Shown here piece after piece: positions 44,603 to 54,674 of a stretch of DNA of 64,000 nt. The notes under the pieces are model-generated. The model did not search any database. It had not been told where the DNA came from and saw only the letters and a program-made list of their open reading frames with translations. Within the stretch, counting starts at the first letter, position 1. Every line of letters begins with the position of its first letter. A program made the position numbers and the translations under genes. This stretch comes from Pegoplata infirma (taxonomy: Eukaryota; Arthropoda; Insecta; Diptera; Anthomyiidae): contig OY992537.1 of NCBI GenBank assembly GCA_963921195.1, forward strand, positions 245,154,414 through 245,218,413. Direction: 5' to 3'.

Positions 44603-46591
44603 CAGTTGACTCAAAAAGTAAGTGCTCACTAACAATAAGACTTTTTACTTTCAAATCATTTGGTGTGTAAGAAAATGTATTTTTTGTATGTCCTACCAAG
44701 GTAAATTTATATAAGGTAATATTTTAGTGACGTAAATGAAAACAATTTTCTTTCAAAATGATTTTAGTCGGCAAAAACGACTTAAATGTTCAGTGCACAC
44801 ACTAACCAATTTAAACGCTTTTTAAGACTTTCAAATTTTAGAAAACAACTAAATTATAAAAAAATATTGAAATTCAAACGAAATTCTTTTATTTTCCACG
44901 ACAAAAAATTAAAAAAAATTAAAATATTTTTAAGCATAAAAAGTGTAGTGTAAACTCAAGTCATTTATACCGAACAAAATATTTTTATTTCGTTTTGAAA
45001 ATTCGTAAATATTATTGTTTTCAAATTTGTCAAAAAACTTACTATGTATGAAAAGTGAGGTTATTGGATCTTACCTTGTATAAATCTCCCCAACGATTTT
45101 TATTCTTTATGATATCTATTTCAATGTTATTGACTGATTTTAGCAGCCAAAAATATTTTCCATATTTTAGCTATAGTCACAAATACAAGATGGCGACTCA
45201 TTTTAAGGTTCAAAAAGTGCTGACTTGTGTTTAAACTTAAATGATACTGATTTTAAATACGGTTGCTCTTTATTAAATCTTTTAATAATCTAGGAGCTGA
45301 ATAAAATACATTTTGAGGCACCTCAGTTGGAATAATTCACAATTTATCCTAAAAACTGACCGAGTCCTTTTTAATAAGCTTTCATATTTTTTTGACAAAA
45401 TTATGGTTGTTTTTTTTTGACCTTTCCAATTTAATTATGAAAATAAAATGTTTGAGCTCGAGGCTTGGGGTTTTCTTTAATTAAAATTCTTTATTTCCGA
45501 TATTTATTTCCGATATTTAAGTTCAATAGTTGTAATAGTACAAATTTTCCCTTTTTAAACCCTTTTTTCCCCTTAGAATCAAAATTTCAAGTTTATAAGA
45601 CCATTATCTTAGGAAATCGAAAAGTACTAAAGCACAATTGCTTACCCTATTTCACTCTCTTAGAATAAGCTGTCAAATATTTCGCCATATACCAGCGTTG
45701 TTAGGTACATTTTACCGATGTCCCCAAAAATATAACAAAATATCCCCAAAAATCCCCAAACAACAAAAAAAAAAAAATGTTTTTAATTACAAACAAAATT
45801 TTTTCTTAATTTTTTCAAAAAAGTTATTAGTGGTAATTTTAAAATTTTATTTCGTAGATTCAGCAACTGAAAAATACATAAAAATCCCTAAACGCGTAAA
45901 TAAAAGGTTTTTGGCAATGTTAATATACATTTTACAGCCGAAAAATCCAAGTTTTGCTGAATGAGCTTCGTAATCTCGTAGTAAAGAGTGGTTATTACTA
46001 AAACTATTCTTAAAAATCGTTGATTGTATTCAATTTAGCTTGTATTATATAAATTTAATTTCGAATATCCCCAAAAAATCCCCAAATGAAATTTATTGTC
46101 CTTTTTGCTAGCATGAAATCCCCAACTTTGGGGATAAATCCCCAAGTCTGACAGCCCTGCCATATCCACCATTTATGCAAACATACAGGTATGTGCACTA
46201 AAACGGATGTAACTCATGAACCAATACACATACAAAGACCGTATATACATAAAACCTTGGTATTGACACCTCCTTTCGTGGGAAACCTACAGAAACAAAA
46301 TCGGTTCACGCATTGCAGAGAATTACATGGAGATTTTACTAAAATGCATACAGCTTTTGAACCAATACACAAAAAAAGATCGTATACACATAAAAACCAT
46401 GGTATTGACGTAATAAAATAAAATATCATGGGAAGTTTGCAGAAAAAAATATTCAGAGAAATATACATTGAAATAGATATCACGAATAAAAATCATTAGT
46501 AGGACATACAAAGAAAATATATATATTTTGTTTAAAACAAATGATTTGAAAGTAAAAAGTCGTAGTGAGCACTCACTTTTTGAGTCAACTG
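44603..46591. mobile_element. Tc1/mariner-type TIR element, 1989 bp, non-autonomous
   Basis: The TIR CAGTTGACTCAAAAAGTRAG continues (gtgctcact, gactttttactttcaaatca) for about 110 bp on each side. TA flanks both ends (44601-44602 and 46592-46593). CAGT ends at a TA target are characteristic of Tc1-like transposons. No transposase frame is present. It carries a nested hAT MITE (45693-46159) and a pair of direct repeats at about 46196-46273 and 46338-46408 (tgaaccaatacac, ggtattgac). It begins 17 bp after the preceding hAT foldback's TSD. Confidence 0.8.
45693..46159. mobile_element. hAT MITE, 467 bp, CCCCAAAAAT-rich
   Basis: The ends CAGCGTTGTTAGGTAC and (reversed) CAGGGCTGTCAGACTTGGGG are degenerate hAT-type termini. 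The duplication is CCATATAC / CCATATCC (45685-45692 and 46160-46167), one mismatch. Both subterminal regions repeat ccccaaaaatcccc. Related in style to 54994-55830. It interrupts the Tc1-type element and is therefore younger. Confidence 0.75.
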
Positions 46592-46593
46592 TA

Positions 46594-47731
46594 TAAACAT
46601 TTATATAATACAAATTCAGTTATTGCGATATTTTGAAAATGTGCTAAAATTTTATGATTTCTATTTATCACAATATAACACAACGTATCTATTAAGTAGC
46701 TAATTTAGGCATGATTCCAATTTTGTTTGTATTGCTGATCCTATGTATTTCAGCAATGTTATTTGTGTATGAACATACATATGTAAGTATAATAAGAACT
46801 TTACCTACATACTTAGTACATAACAAACAACAAGTAAAAACTTCAAAGTAAACACAATCGCCAAAAACTAAAAAAAAAAAAAATAGTGTAAGAGTGTTGA
46901 ATAAGCCAACCCATCATGTAACGCTGGCTCCCACCAAGCCTCACCACTCACTAATGAGCTTTTTTCAGTCATTTAGCCCATTAAATTTTTGGTATTTTTC
47001 CATTTTTTTCGCGGATTTTCGTTTTTTTTTTCTTTCTTAAATTTAATAAAAACACAGATACAGTTATAGTAACGAAAAGAAAAGAAAAAATAGAAAAACA
47101 TGCGAGGAAACATTATGACACGACAAACATGCAACATTGAAAATTACACATAGAACATAGAAATAATAGTGGAATGAATACACAATACATACATATCCAT
47201 ACATACAGACAGTCGTTTAAAACGTAGATGAACTAACTGACTGACTAACGAATACAACGATATAAATACTAGGCACAACAAGGAATTACAACTGTAGGTG
47301 GTTTTTTGAAAAAAAAAGTAATGCCAACATTGTAAACGTATAGCAGTAGTAGTAGTATGTATGAATGTATGTGTATTTTTAAGTGTAATAGTATCCATAT
47401 ATAGATTATGAAAGTGATAGGTGTGTTAGTTTCTTGTGTAAGCAATCCATCCATATACATTGTGTATTACATACATAAATATATAAGTTATATTGGCACT
47501 TAAGAAGGAACAAACAAATAAGCGAAAAAGACAACTTAAAATATTTATATTATATGTTAAGAACGTTAATAAAAGCTAGACACAGAAAAAAATATTTAGC
47601 GAAAAAAAAAACATGTCAACGTGTGTGTTGGTTGCGATATATTTAGTAGAAGTAGTAGTAGTAGTAGTGGAAGTAGAGGAGAAATAGGGCCAGCCTTTCT
47701 TTCTTTGGTCGCATTGTTGTTTGGTAATTAC
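46594..47731. other. Low-repeat DNA, likely intron after the 348-codon exon
   Basis: No paired arms, no domain-bearing ORF. Frequent atacata/catacat words. Lies directly downstream (minus strand) of the splice donor at 47731, so probably intronic. The reading frame continues to 47576 past the donor but turns into low-complexity Thr/Ser and Phe runs, typical of intron read-through. Confidence 0.45.
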
Positions 47732-48775
47732 CTCAATGTGTTCACAGATGCAAATACCTTCTTCGCAGTAGGCGCACATCTGAATCTTACGGCCAGTTGT
47801 GCTGGAAAACCCCTTAAATACCATATGGGGCTCATCGGTGAGTAGTGGTTCGTACTGTTGGTGCTGTTGGTTGAATTGTAGCTCTTTAAATTGACGCTTG
47901 ACGCCACTGACTGCACCCGAAGGATCTAGTTCAAAGGCATCGCTGCGTCGCATGCGGTAGACACTGCATTTACGCTCTAAAGGACCGGTGGGTGGCTGCA
48001 TTTGCTCGTCGTCATCGCAAGAGTCTGCTGCTGCAGTCAGCGGTTGTTTTTCCGCCGCAGCTTCAGAAAGTTCATCGCGCGGCTTGGCCACATGGCCGGG
48101 CGAAGCCATGGGCGTGGCCGGCGTCACTATAATTGAATCGTGGTAAGGCAATGCAATACTTGCCTCTTGACCAGTTGTAGGTGGGGTGCTTGTAGCGTCG
48201 CCAGTCGGCTTGGCGACGGCCACGCCCAATGGCGACGTCGGTGGTGTGGCCTCGACTTGCGAAACGAGCGGTAGAGTGGCGGTGGCTGATTTCGGCAAGT
48301 GCGAATGATGGAAGCTAGTACCACTGCTGCCAGAATGACGATGCACGAGTCTCGGAGAAACGCGACCGGGGTCAGTTGTGTAGTTCGACAGGTGATGATG
48401 ATGTCCCTGGTGAGAATGGCCATGTGCATGATGGCTGTGTCCATGCGCGTGCCCATGTGCCTGCATGTGCATATGCAGTATAGACTGCGTATCGCCCTCA
48501 TCAATTGGCAGTAGAAGTTTCGATTGTGTCGTGTAACTTGAACTGAGCTTACGTCCTTGTCCCTGTGGCTGTGGGGTACGTAAATAGTTGTTCGGCAGCT
48601 GGTGAAACTGGCGAGATTGGCGTGTAGGTGTGGAAGCGCCATGTTCGGCAACGACGATACCCGCTGCCTTCGGTGGATGTAGTTTTGCCTGAAGTTGTTG
48701 AGTTTTTTTCTGTTGACGCTGGCGCTGCCGGGCTTGGCGTGAGGCCAATGAAGCACCGCCTGCAGCCGCATACAT
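47732..48775 (-). CDS. 348-codon first coding exon, His-rich, unrecognised protein (partial)
   Basis: ATG at 48775-48773 (context CGAAAATGT) is the first Met after an in-frame TAG 15 bases upstream. The exon ends in phase 0 at a GTAATT donor (47731-47730). It is visibly GC-richer than its neighbours. Residues 13-31 are a Gln/Arg/Lys-rich stretch. Residues 101-128 are His-rich (HAHGHSHHAHGHSHQGHHHH). Residues 170-235 hold many Ser/Thr-Pro sites, and 253-257 are acidic (CDDDE). Residues 267-281 (ERKCSVYRMRRSDAF) and 328-348 look the most conserved in character. The latter carries a Cys cluster C334-x2-C337-x4-C342-x-C344, a possible metal-binding knuckle. No signal peptide or membrane segment. 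Most of the exon appears disordered. The rest of the protein must be encoded further left. I cannot name the gene. Confidence 0.8.
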
Positions 48776-50800
48776 TTTCGATCTAACCTAAAGCCCAACG
48801 TAAGCCCCTTCTAGACTGTGTGTCAAATTGAGTGTACAAAGTCAGTTAGAGTTATAGTTAAAAGCGAAAGTAATGCAAAAGCACTACTTCAGAAAGTAGA
48901 GTGAGGGGGTTAGAGATTCTAGTAAACAAAGACTTCCCCTTTTGGTAGTGGTGGTGGTTTAGGTGATGATGATGGTATGCAGCTTAGACATAAGTCGTAC
49001 GTGTATTTTCTCAAGGAACAGGCAATGTTATCAATGGTGTTCGAATCTAGAGTTGATGCGACATTGTATGTTTATATGCATTTGTGTATAAATATAATTT
49101 ATATGTTTGTTTCCTTTTTTTCTCTATATATTATATAATACAATCTAATCTAATAAAATATCGTATTAAGTATTTTAAAAATATATATATATTTGAAACT
49201 AAAGAAACACAAGAGGAGGATAAAGTCTCTGTAAAATTGTTGAAAAACAAGTAAAACGTGCTTACAAAATGATTGTTCTTATGTGCATTCCGTTCATTAG
49301 AATTTGTACGTGTTATAACAACTTGACAAAGACTTGATATCTCGGTGAAATGTTTCTAAAATTCTCTATAGTACATCCAAAAAGATAATAGATCTGATTC
49401 TAAGAAAAAAAAAAAAAAACTAAAAACTATAAAAAATAATCATTAAAATTAACTAATGGAAAATCAATGTAAATTTAAATATAGTTCTAACTAAAGCTAC
49501 TTTTCTTAACAAAATATTGTTTGTTACTCCAACCAATGAATGGTGGTTATTAATACTAATCGATTCCTCCTTAGAATGGAGTATAATCTATCCTAAAGTA
49601 GCACACCTTCCTTCTTAATGTTAAATTAATTGTGTAAAAAACGAACATGAAATTGAAAATTTACAAAATGTTTTTCTAAATTTTGAAAGTTACTCAACGT
49701 AAAAATTAATACTTCTTCATTCAGACTAGCTGAAACAATATATTTTTAATCACTTTTATGCGCTTAGAAAATAGTTGCTCTAGTTTCAATTTAGGTTTTA
49801 TTGTTTTCTTCAAAAATATGTGTATTTCTCTTCTTGTAATTTGCAGCTGAAACGAAAATGACCTAGGGTCACATAATATTTTTTAAGGGCTAAGAGCGTC
49901 GAAAAAAGGAAGCTATGAAAAGACTACAATCATTTGTTTATTTTAGTAGATCTTCTAATGCAATAATAACTACAAATAGTTTTTATGTGGCAATGCATAT
50001 GTGTTTAGGTGTATGTTGTATACGAATGGAATGATTTCTTAGACTACAACATTTCATTAACATGAGTTTTCTTTCGGTTTTTTTTTTCTTTCTATCATTT
50101 GACATTGATTATCTTAATGTTAGCAATGAAATTCATTCGTTACAATACGCGCATAAACTTAAAAATTAAAAAAATTACATAAAATCGGTTATTATTGTTT
50201 ACAGCATTTAAGGAACAAATGCATTAGTCTTAAAATCTAACTAATGTTTATGGATAAATGTAGTAAAGACAAAGCTGAAAAAAGATTTAGTTTTAATATA
50301 AATAAATAATTTATATAGAAAAATAATGATAGATATGAAATTTATATGTATATGTATGTACTGCAAAGATTTGTAATGGTTTTTTTTTTTAATTTTTCTA
50401 ATTATAATTCTACTTAATGTCGAGCAATAATACATGCAAAAGTAGAAAAAAAGAGGGATTAAAAATGTTGCACATTTTTAATTATAATTATTATTTTTGC
50501 TCGCTGAACACGAATGTGGTCTTTTTTGGAGATTGCGTTTGCCGTTTTCGAGATATTCGCAATTTTAGTTTTTGGCGAAAATTCTTAGTGTTTTGGTAAA
50601 TTTCATCTTATATCCAAAAGTTCAAAATTTAAATTTATTGTTTTGTTTACACATGATGAATTAACATAAAATTATCTTTCATTTGAGCTTAATAGGATGA
50701 ATGTATGTTTAAGGACATATGCAGGACATTGTATGGAAGTTGAAAATTCTTTCAATTTAGTTTTTGCCTTGTTACTTTGGCATTTCTTAACGGACTTTAA
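48776..50800. other. 5' region of the minus-strand gene, low repeat content
   Basis: Positions 48776-48830 read into the likely 5' UTR of the His-rich exon (or an intron before it: a TTTAG dinucleotide context just upstream could be an acceptor). 48890-48975 carries a GGTGGTGGTTTAGGTGATGA-like stretch. Farther right no exon, repeat or inverted arm is convincing. No TATA or initiator could be assigned. Confidence 0.35.
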
Positions 50801-50984
50801 AGCTTGATTTACACGTTAACTACCCTTGACCACCCTTATCTACTATTTCCCAGTATTGGAGGATAACAATTGTCAAATTCAAATAATTTTTCATACAAAA
50901 TTATTTAAACCCCGCAAACCGTATCACCAATACTGGGAAATAGTAGATAAGGGTGGTCAAGGGTAGTTAACGTGTAAACTGCCC
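50801..50984. mobile_element. TTAA-flanked hairpin MITE, copy 1
   Basis: The left AGCTTGATTTACACGTTAAC and the right end (reversed GGGCAGTTTACACGTTAACT) share arms continuing taccctTGACCACCCTTATC and tactatttcccagtattgg. TTAA stands on both sides (50797-50800 and 50985-50988), the piggyBac target. Further copies at 53451-53636 and 53748-53931. Non-coding, 184 bp. Confidence 0.65.
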
Positions 50985-51305
50985 TTAAAGCTCTTTCTTT
51001 GTATGTAAATAAGAAGTTAAAGCAAATGGGCCAATTAACTTGTTCATACTTTTTTTTTGTATTGGATTGATTATGACAGCAATGTTAATCCAATCAGTGT
51101 TGCCATATATTTTTTTGAAAAAACTTTTTATTTCTGAAAAAAAATCTTTTTTTTTGTGAAAAAATCTTTTTTTTACAAAAGTATTGAAAAAATTAAAAAT
51201 TAATACATTATGTATTTTCAATTCATTTTTTATATCAAGTGTTAAAAAAAATAATAAAAAAAACAACAAAGCTTTCATTTGGAGCTCGAAAAGACTCATA
51301 AAAGA

Positions 51306-51574
51306 GTTCTTAGACTTTCAGAAAACATAATCCCTTTTTCTTAGCGCTCTTATAATATCATAATAATAATTTTAGTCCAACGATCAGTTTTTATTTAGTT
51401 TTCGCAATTTAATTACAAATCATTTTTAATAATTAATTAAACCTAACCGAGAACTGGTTACAATGACCGTCGTCTCGTTGTATCGAAATCGACCAAGGGT
51501 TTAGTGGGAATCGAACCCAAGACCCCCTGTTTCATAGGCTAGCATGCTACCAACTAACCTACAGGGGCCTTAAT
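51306..51574 (-). mobile_element. tRNA-derived SINE family A, full copy (269 bp)
   Basis: The tRNA-like head is on the minus strand from 51574 (GGCCCCTGTAGGTTAGTTGG), with B box GGGTTCGATTCCCAC and a 3' body to 51306. An exact 13-bp duplication GACTCATAAAAGA lies at 51293-51305 and 51575-51587. The other two copies are shorter. An internal pol III promoter is inferred from the A and B boxes. Confidence 0.88.
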
Positions 51575-51866
51575 GACTCATAAAAGATTCTGAAAAATAT
51601 ATGTTCGTATTCTTTCCTATCTCTTTTATGAATGTTCAAAAAAACATATTTTGATTTTTTTACATATGTATCCAGAATTAAGAGTCAAGCATGAATCTTT
51701 CAGGAATCCAAATGTCGAGCGTTCTATTAATTTTTTGGAGCCTTGAAAGAGTCATAACTTATAAAGGCTCAGAAAATTGTACACAGTAAGCAAATATCAA
51801 ACACCGGTGCATGCTCGACAATATATGACGGATTGGATCTATATGTAGTAAAATCTTTTATTAGTG

Positions 51867-52420
51867 CACTCAGAAAATTATGTAAGTTACTACATGTTAG
51901 TTGTTTGTATATTTTACAGTATTTAGTTATTTTCAACTACAAAGTCATTTATTTTTGTATGAAAAATATCAAACAACTATTTCTGTCAGTTATTTTAAGT
52001 CGTTTTTTTGAATAACTAACAAAAAAGAACTGTAATGTAGTAACAGTTATTTAAAGTAGTTAATTTTATTTTTTTTATCTCTGAAAAATTTTCAACGTTT
52101 TTTCAAAAAAAAAAAATGTTTTTTTTTTTATTTTTCACAACTTTAAAAAAAAAAATTGAAAAAATTGGGTCTTCATTTTTTTTCTGAAAAATTTTTTGAA
52201 AAAAAATATATATAGTTTATTTTATTTTTACTACATTATAGTTGTTTTGACTACAAATGTTAGTAATTTTTACTACATAAGTCAGTTGTTTTTTGTCAGT
52301 TAAAATAACTAACATTGTTAGTTGATTTAACTGAAAAAGTAGTTGACCCCAAAACAACTTACAAAGTAGTTATTTTAACTGACATTTTCAGTTGATTTTA
52401 CTAACATAATTTTTTGAGTG
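51867..52420 (+). mobile_element. MITE of the CACTCA-TIR family
   Basis: It starts CACTCAGAAAATTATGTAAG and its right end, reversed, reads CACTCAAAAAATTATGTTAG. The interior repeats agttgatttaact, tagttgttt and caactacaaagt words. Matches the fragment at 1-145. No clear target duplication; class unsettled. Confidence 0.65.
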
Positions 52421-52619
52421 TGCAACAATTTAAGAGAAAAATTATTCTATGTTGGCAACTTACAGATTTAAGTGAATATCGTGTGGAATTTTCATATGGC
52501 GACCAAGTCAAAGAATGGTCTGATTTTAAATGGATTTAATAAGGTTACCAAGCTAAAAACAAAATTGTAATCGAATATCTCATATTTTCATAGAATAAAG
52601 ACGTATTTAATTGTAACCG

Positions 52620-52730
52620 TTTACATAGACTGAAGGACGGACACGCTAAGTCAAATCAGATAGTGATTCTGAATCGGTCGGTATACTAAAAGCTTGGTCT
52701 ACGACCAATATTTCGCGTATTTACAAAAAA
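52620..52730 (+). repeat. Decayed mini-me-like core
   Basis: Tttacatagactgaaggacg, gacacgctaag, gtgattctgaatcggtcggt and ggtctacgaccaatatttcg align with 59625-59763. Here the (GTCY)n microsatellite is reduced to one or two units. Confidence 0.6.
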
Positions 52731-53450
52731 AATTATGCTTTTTGTATTTTTTAACTAATTAAGAAAAACTTGAAAAAACTTTATTATTTTCCAAAAAACT
52801 TATTTTTTTAGAAAAAATCTTGAAATCTTTTTAGCACCTCAAAAAACTTGCAAAAAAAGGGAAATCTTAATATATGGCAACACTGAATCCAATACAAAAA
52901 AGCTAGTGTCATATACCCTTAAATACTTCTAAAGTTATTTGGAAAAAAAACGAAATTTCCAGATCCTTGTATTAAAAAAAAAAAAAATCTGATCGGATTT
53001 GAATCATTAGTTAAGGTTTTTAGTGTTTACCTCTTGATAATTATGATTTTTTCTACAGAAACATTTCCATAAGTGGATTAAATTTCATCATGAAAATATT
53101 TTCCCCTTAATGTATTCCACATTCTGCAAATTTTGACACCTATTTTTGACACCTATATTTTTGTTTGACAAAATACACTACGATTGCGAACTTCAACCGG
53201 TTGTAGGGAGGCAAATAGAGACTCCAATTTTTTTTTGGATAATTTTTCTCATTATCAGCTCTTGAAAGAGCATCGTTTTTTTTTTTTGCTATATTTCGGG
53301 ACAGGCTAGTGTACATATTATAGTTTCGCTCAATAACATTTTTTTTTGTAGCGGGATTACAATCAACCTAAGCGGCTTTGCTTAATAAAGTTCATAGAAT
53401 AAAATGAAAACAATTCTTTCGGTATATACTAAAAAGTCTTCCAGCTAAAA

Positions 53451-53636
53451 GGTTGATTTACATGTAAACTACCCTTGACCACCCTTATCTACAAAGTATT
53501 TCCCAGTATTGGGGATAACAATTGTCAAAATAAAATAACTTTTCATAAAAAATTATTTAAACCCATCAAATCGTATCCCCAATACTGGGAAATAATAGAT
53601 AAGGGTGGTCAAGGGTTGCTAACATGTAAATCAACC
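53451..53636. mobile_element. TTAA-flanked hairpin MITE, copy 2
   Basis: GGTTGATTTACATGTAAACT on the left and its mirror on the right; inner arms ccacccttatctac and cccagtattgggga. TTAA follows the right end (53637-53640). The left flank is TAAA, a single-change variant. 186 bp. Confidence 0.6.
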
Positions 53637-53689
53637 TTAAAAACGTACCTTTTTTAAGGCATTCTTGATTGGTCAAATAAATATCAAGT

Positions 53690-54500
53690 TGTTATACCCT
53701 CCACATAGTGATAGAGGGTATATATAAGTTTGTCATTCTGTTTGTAAAGCTTGATTTACACGTTAACTACCCTTGACTACCCTTATCTACTATTTCCCAG
53801 TATTGGAGGATAGCAATTGTCAAATTCAAATAATTTTTCATACAAAATTATTTAAACCCGGCAAACCGTATCACCAATACTGGGAAATAGTAGATAAGGG
53901 TGGTCAAGGGTAGTTAACGTGTGAATTGCCCTTAACTCATCGAAATATCGATCTGGGACCCCATAAAGTATATATATTCATGATGCCCGATCGACATCGA
54001 CAACGGACATCTAGCGATGTCCGTCTGTCCGTCTGTCTGTCTGTCTGTGGAAAATGCTGTCGCGGACAAAATATTGCACAGAGATGACTGAAACTTAACA
54101 TATTTATTGGAAGTTCTCCCGAGAAGTTTGGTATTGCATTCGGTTCAGCGGTTCAAAAGTTATGAACGAAAATGTAAGCACACCTCAAAAATTTCAGTAC
54201 ATTCAACATAACCTAAAAATGAAAAATGCTTTAATTCGGCTTATGGTTGGCATATGTGAACATAATTGAACACCAAATGGTATTTAAACAAGTACGAACA
54301 TATTTTTTGACAAAAAAAGAAAAAAATCGCGGATTTTTTTTAACAAAATTTTTCTTCGCGGAAATTTTTTTTTCAAAAAATTTCTTTTTTTCAAAAGTAA
54401 TTTCCTTTTAAATAAAGTTTTTTGCAATAATCTTTTTGAAATTGTGGAGGGTATCACTACATTCGGCAAGGCCGAATTTAACTTTTTTACTTGTTTGTAT
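53690..54500 (+). repeat. mini-me-like repeat with TA and (GTCY)n tracts
   Basis: The start hairpin taccctccacatagtgatagagggta is at about 53696-53721. Then come gggaccccataaagtatatatattcatgat, a core to gcgatgtccg, and a (GTCY)n run at about 54016-54048. The end hairpin TTCGGCAAGGCCGAA (54463-54477) is followed by tttaacttttttacttg. A (TA)n tract and a (GTCY)n tract separated by a conserved core are the described hallmarks of mini-me elements in flies. A TTAA-type MITE (53748-53931) is nested inside. Confidence 0.7.
53748..53931. mobile_element. TTAA-flanked hairpin MITE, copy 3, inside the mini-me repeat
   Basis: Nearly identical to 50801-50984 along its length. The right flank is TTAA (53932-53935), the left GTAA. 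It splits the mini-me start hairpin region from its core, so it is the younger insertion. Confidence 0.65.
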
Positions 54501-54674
54501 TTAATTTGTCAAAAATTAAAATACAATTCCTTCTGGGTCAGTTGTTTTAAAAATAGCCTGTTGTCTTGTTTAAGTTTTTGATGTCATTGAAACACACACT
54601 GACAAACTCAATTTGTTGTTAGTATAAAAGTATTAAAAAAATCTATTATGCATATATATACATTGTGCATATGA

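Larger units (their letters stand above)
51095..52885. mobile_element. hAT-type element, 1791 bp, with two nested insertions
   Basis: The ends CAGTGTTGCCATATATTTTT and (reversed) CAGTGTTGCCATATATTAAG are flanked by an exact 8-bp duplication AATCCAAT (51087-51094 and 52886-52893). It contains a SINE (51306-51574) and a CACTCA MITE (51867-52420), plus a decayed mini-me core (about 52620-52730). Without these the host is about 970 bp of tttttgaaaaa-rich sequence. No transposase. Confidence 0.85.

Noticed and set aside
47576..47731. The last 51 codons of the long frame after the donor
   Set aside because: After the GTAATT donor the translation turns into Thr/Ser and Phe runs, as expected for intron read-through; not counted as coding.
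47621..48798. Other frames overlapping the 348-codon exon on both strands (for example 48127-48798)
   Set aside because: They are shadows created by the GC-richer true exon. They lack upstream stop-start logic and the phase-0 donor of the chosen frame.
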